Below, piece by piece: positions 61,571-64,000 of a stretch of DNA of 64,000 nucleotides. The number at the start of each line of letters is the position of its first letter. Position 1 is the stretch's first letter. The stretch is from Halalkalicoccus jeotgali B3 (lineage in GTDB: Archaea > Halobacteriota > Halobacteria > Halobacteriales > Halalkalicoccaceae). The DNA lies in NCBI RefSeq assembly GCF_000196895.1, contig NC_014297.1, positions 1,937,345 through 2,001,344 of the forward strand, in the 5' to 3' direction. The position numbers and the translations under genes are program-made. The notes below the pieces were generated by a model. That model saw only the letters and a list, made by a program, of their open reading frames with translations, was not told the origin of the DNA and searched no databases.

Positions 61571-62554
61571 CTACTGGGTCTTCCAGGCGGGGACGTCCAT
61601 CGCGGAGGTGAGACGCTGGAACAGCGACTGGCCGCGAGGGGCACCCTCGCCGACGTCGTACTCGCTGTCGAGGGTGCCGTCGGGTCGGGCCGACAGCAGC
61701 GTCACCTCGGTGGCCTCGGCCCGCCGGGCGACCTCCTCGGAGACGGCCCCGGTCGTGGTGATGATGATCGGGTGGGCGCCGACATCGCTCGCGAGGTCGC
61801 GAAACGCCGCGACGTGCTTCTCGGTCGGGCGCTCGGCGATCGCGACGACGCGCCGATCGCCCATCAGCGGGTCCTCGGCGAAGACGTGGACCGGGTAGGT
61901 GGTCCCGTCGCCCTCGACGGTGGTGTCGACGCTCACCTCGAAGCGCCGTTCCTCTAAGCTGTCGGCAGCGGCCTCGCGAGCCAGCCGGTGGCGGTCGGTC
62001 CACTCGCGCCCGTCGTCGGTGATCTGGTAGCGATAGAGCGCCCGCTCGATGGTCTCTGCGGGCGGGAACATATATAGGCAGTCACGACACCATAGGCGGT
62101 CTTCGGGCGTCTCGAAGACCTCCCCACACTCCTTGCAGACGTACTGTTGTCGCCGCGAGAGGCCCTCCTCGCGGACCGTCGTCTCACAGTCGGGACACGC
62201 GAGGTCGCCCTCGTCCTCGAAGTACGATTCGGGTGCAGCGTACCCACAGGCCTGGTGTTCGAGGACGGTCGTCTCGACGGCGTGTGCGGATTCACAGGCC
62301 GGACACGCGGTCGTATACTGCATTCCCTGTGTATCACATTCCGGACAGCTATAGACTTTCGAGACGAACTCCCCTTCGAGTACCCCCCGAGCTCCGTACC
62401 GTTCGAGGACGTCGACGACGTCAGGATCCCGGTCGTCGAGCAGCCGTTCGGCGGTCGGGTACTCGACCGCACCGCCCGGCCCGGTCTCGGGTGTGAACTC
62501 GTTCGTCCCCTCGGAGAGTTCGGTCAGCAGTCGCAGCTCGCCTGGCGAAACCAT
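61571..62554 (-). CDS. TackOD1-like zinc-ribbon protein with Mrr-like C-terminal domain
   Basis: A 327-aa protein. N-terminal half has six Cys pairs (YSCPECDTQG, TACPACESAH, ACGYAAPESYF, LACPDCETTV, YVCKECGEVF, WCRDCLYMF), matching the TackOD1 zinc-ribbon domain. The C-terminal part (VHVFAEDP, RRVVAIAERPTEKHVAAFRDLASDVGAHPIIITTTG) looks like a restriction-endonuclease-like (Mrr) fold in which the catalytic E-x-K is altered to AER. It could be a sensor or DNA-binding output domain. ATG at 62554. Confidence 0.65.
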   Translation of the reverse strand: MVSPGELRLLTELSEGTNEFTPETGPGGAVEYPTAERLLDDRDPDVVDVLERYGARGVLEGEFVSKVYSCPECDTQGMQYTTACPACESAHAVETTVLEHQACGYAAPESYFEDEGDLACPDCETTVREEGLSRRQQYVCKECGEVFETPEDRLWCRDCLYMFPPAETIERALYRYQITDDGREWTDRHRLAREAAADSLEERRFEVSVDTTVEGDGTTYPVHVFAEDPLMGDRRVVAIAERPTEKHVAAFRDLASDVGAHPIIITTTGAVSEEVARRAEATEVTLLSARPDGTLDSEYDVGEGAPRGQSLFQRLTSAMDVPAWKTQ

Positions 62555-62668
62555 GGTCGTACTGGAACGCTTCGTGCCGATACGTATAGAACCCCACGTA
62601 TCCGTCCGGCCGAGTGGGACGGTCGATCCTTCGACACGGCTAAAAGTACCGCCCGACAACTGACGGTG

Positions 62669-63964
62669 ATGACCGACCGGCAGGTGCCACAGGAGACGAC
62701 GGCGGGCTCGGTTCGCCTCGTCGGCACCGCCCACATCTCCGCGGACAGCGTCACCGAAGTCGAGGAGACCATCGAGCGCGAGCGTCCCGACGTCGTTGCC
62801 GTCGAACTCGACGAGGGACGATACCGCCAGCTCAAAGGCGAGCTTCCCGACGATCTCGACGCCGGGGACCTGCTCCGTGGCAACACCGTCTTCCAGTTCC
62901 TGGCTTACTGGATGCTCTCGTACGTCCAGACCCGCTTGGGCGAGCGCTTCGACATCGAACCCGGGGCGGACATGCGCGCCGCCGTCGAGACCGCCGAGTC
63001 CCTGGGGCTGGGCGTCGCCCTGGTCGACCGGGAGATCCAGACGACGATCCAGCGCTTCTGGGCGCGCATGACGCTTCTCGAGAAGCTCAAACTCGTCGGC
63101 AGCCTGTTTCTGGGGATGTTCGGTTTCGGCGCCGGCGAGGAGGAGGAACTCGACATGGCGGAGCTGACCGACGCCGACGTGGTGACCGCGATGATGGCCG
63201 AGTTTCGCCGGTTCTCGCCGGGCGGCGCCGAGGCGCTGATCGACGAGCGCGACGCCTACATCGCCCACAAGCTGCTCGCGCTTCGCGAGGGGGGCCACGA
63301 CGTGATCGCCGTCGTCGGGGCGGGCCACCGCGAGGGGATCGAACGCTATCTCGCGGATCCCGCGAGCCTGCCGCCGATGGCGTCGCTGGTGGGCAAACAG
63401 ACGGGACGGCGCTTTTCGATCTACAAGGCCGTCGGCTACCTGATCGCGATCGCCTTTCTCGCCTTCTTCTTCCTGCTCGTGATGGCCGGCGCACAGAGCG
63501 ACTTCCTCCTCAGAGTGTTCGCCGCGTGGTTCCTCTTCAACGGCGTCTTCGCCTTTTCGCTCGCGAAGCTCGCGGGCGCTCACTGGCCCAGCGCGACCGT
63601 CGGGGGCGCCATCGCGTGGATGACCAGCATCAACCCGCTGTTGGCACCGGGCTGGTTCGCGGGCTACGTCGAACTGCGCTACCAGCGGGTCAACGTCGCC
63701 GACATCGGAACGTTGAACGAGATCCTCGCCGATGAGGAGAGTCCCATCACCGACCTGTTCGGACGGCTACTGGATGTGCCGCTGTTCCGGCTGATCGCTG
63801 TCGTCGCCGCGACGAACATCGGAAGCATCATCGCCACGTTGCTCTTCCCGCTGGTGGTGTTGCCGTGGCTCGCCGCGGACGTCGGCGGTGTGGGTGCGAT
63901 CGCGGACCTGATGGTCGAGGGCGCGAGAAACAGCGCCGAACTGGTCTGGAGGGCCGTCTCGTGA
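62669..63964 (+). CDS. TraB/PrgY-family membrane protein
   Basis: A 431-aa protein. N-terminal TraB (TIKI-like) domain: VRLVGTAHISADSVTEVEETIERERPDVVAVELDEGRYRQL, with GTAH and the ExD region, then VIAVVGAGHREGIERYL. The C-terminal half has four or five membrane helices. Distant relatives include TIKI proteases and pheromone-shutdown PrgY. A TATA-like TAAAAGTACC stands about 20-30 bases upstream. GTGA overlap with the following gene. Confidence 0.88.
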   Translation: MTDRQVPQETTAGSVRLVGTAHISADSVTEVEETIERERPDVVAVELDEGRYRQLKGELPDDLDAGDLLRGNTVFQFLAYWMLSYVQTRLGERFDIEPGADMRAAVETAESLGLGVALVDREIQTTIQRFWARMTLLEKLKLVGSLFLGMFGFGAGEEEELDMAELTDADVVTAMMAEFRRFSPGGAEALIDERDAYIAHKLLALREGGHDVIAVVGAGHREGIERYLADPASLPPMASLVGKQTGRRFSIYKAVGYLIAIAFLAFFFLLVMAGAQSDFLLRVFAAWFLFNGVFAFSLAKLAGAHWPSATVGGAIAWMTSINPLLAPGWFAGYVELRYQRVNVADIGTLNEILADEESPITDLFGRLLDVPLFRLIAVVAATNIGSIIATLLFPLVVLPWLAADVGGVGAIADLMVEGARNSAELVWRAVS

Positions 63965-64000
63965 GCGCGATCGCCGGGATCCGCTTCGGGAGCCGGGAGA
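63961..64000 (+). CDS. Start of a gene coupled to the TraB gene, 3' partial
   Basis: GTG at 63961 overlaps the TraB-gene stop (GTGA) and continues to the window end: 13 codons, VSAIAGIRFGSRE. In haloarchaea the TraB gene is often followed by a membrane metalloprotease of the M50 type, and the RFGSRE start would fit that, but too little is present to identify. Confidence 0.3.
   Translation, partial: MSAIAGIRFGSRE

Noticed and set aside
61571-63583. 670-codon version of the zinc-ribbon protein
   Set aside because: The extension runs through the divergent TraB gene and has no domain character.

Overview
The window is chromosomal DNA of a halophilic archaeon (class Halobacteria). The evidence is high GC content, acidic proteins, TATA-like boxes about 25-32 bases before start codons (leaderless transcripts), genes overlapping by 4 or 8 bases, and families largely confined to haloarchaea (DUF7344-type regulators, HEWD proteins, AglJ/AglB N-glycosylation, GlpABC with GlpK). 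I cannot name the genus. I saw no rRNA, tRNA, CRISPR array or insertion sequence.

Layout. 1-9.2 kb: surface-polysaccharide genes (GNAT, low-molecular-weight phosphatase plus ATP-grasp, FkbM methyltransferase, DUF354 protein, alpha/alpha-toroid protein, GT4 glycosyltransferase) and a BKACE enzyme. 9.6-17.1 kb: an island of small regulators (two DUF7344-like, three PadR-like, one other winged helix) around a large polytopic membrane protein and a FemAB/GNAT-like transferase. 17.3-17.9 kb: an AT-rich stretch with a decayed multicopper-oxidase-like fragment. 18.1-19.1 kb: glycerol dehydrogenase. 19.1-27.5 kb: branched-chain amino acid biosynthesis, leuA followed by ilvB-ilvN-ilvC-(83-aa protein)-leuC-leuD-leuB, all on the minus strand. 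27.8-32.3 kb: assorted housekeeping genes. 32.3-43.8 kb: a protein N-glycosylation locus (AglJ, flippase, three alkaline-phosphatase-superfamily proteins, GT4, GT2, AglB, DUF368). 44.1-52.5 kb: glycerol catabolism (glpABC, glpK, a putative glycerol transporter, and a Cdc6-like ATPase between the two arms). 52.8-56.9 kb: a carboxylate uptake and activation operon. 57-64 kb: small metabolic and zinc-ribbon genes, ending with a TraB-family protein.

The most interesting observation is upstream of ilvB. A TATA-like box is followed at leaderless distance by a 27-codon reading frame ending in a run of valine, leucine and isoleucine codons (including the usually rare ATT-ATT-GTA), and its stop codon lies in the loop of a perfect 8-bp hairpin. 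A 17-base palindrome lies between TATA box and start. This looks like a leader-peptide attenuator or similar translation-sensing switch, a bacterial style of control not expected in archaea. Other points worth checking are an apparent 1-base frameshift in a G7 tract at the 5' end of leuA, a repeated TTGTTATCC-type element before the polysaccharide genes, two short coupled ORFs upstream of polysaccharide genes, and a DUF368 polyprenyl-phosphate translocase candidate next to AglB.
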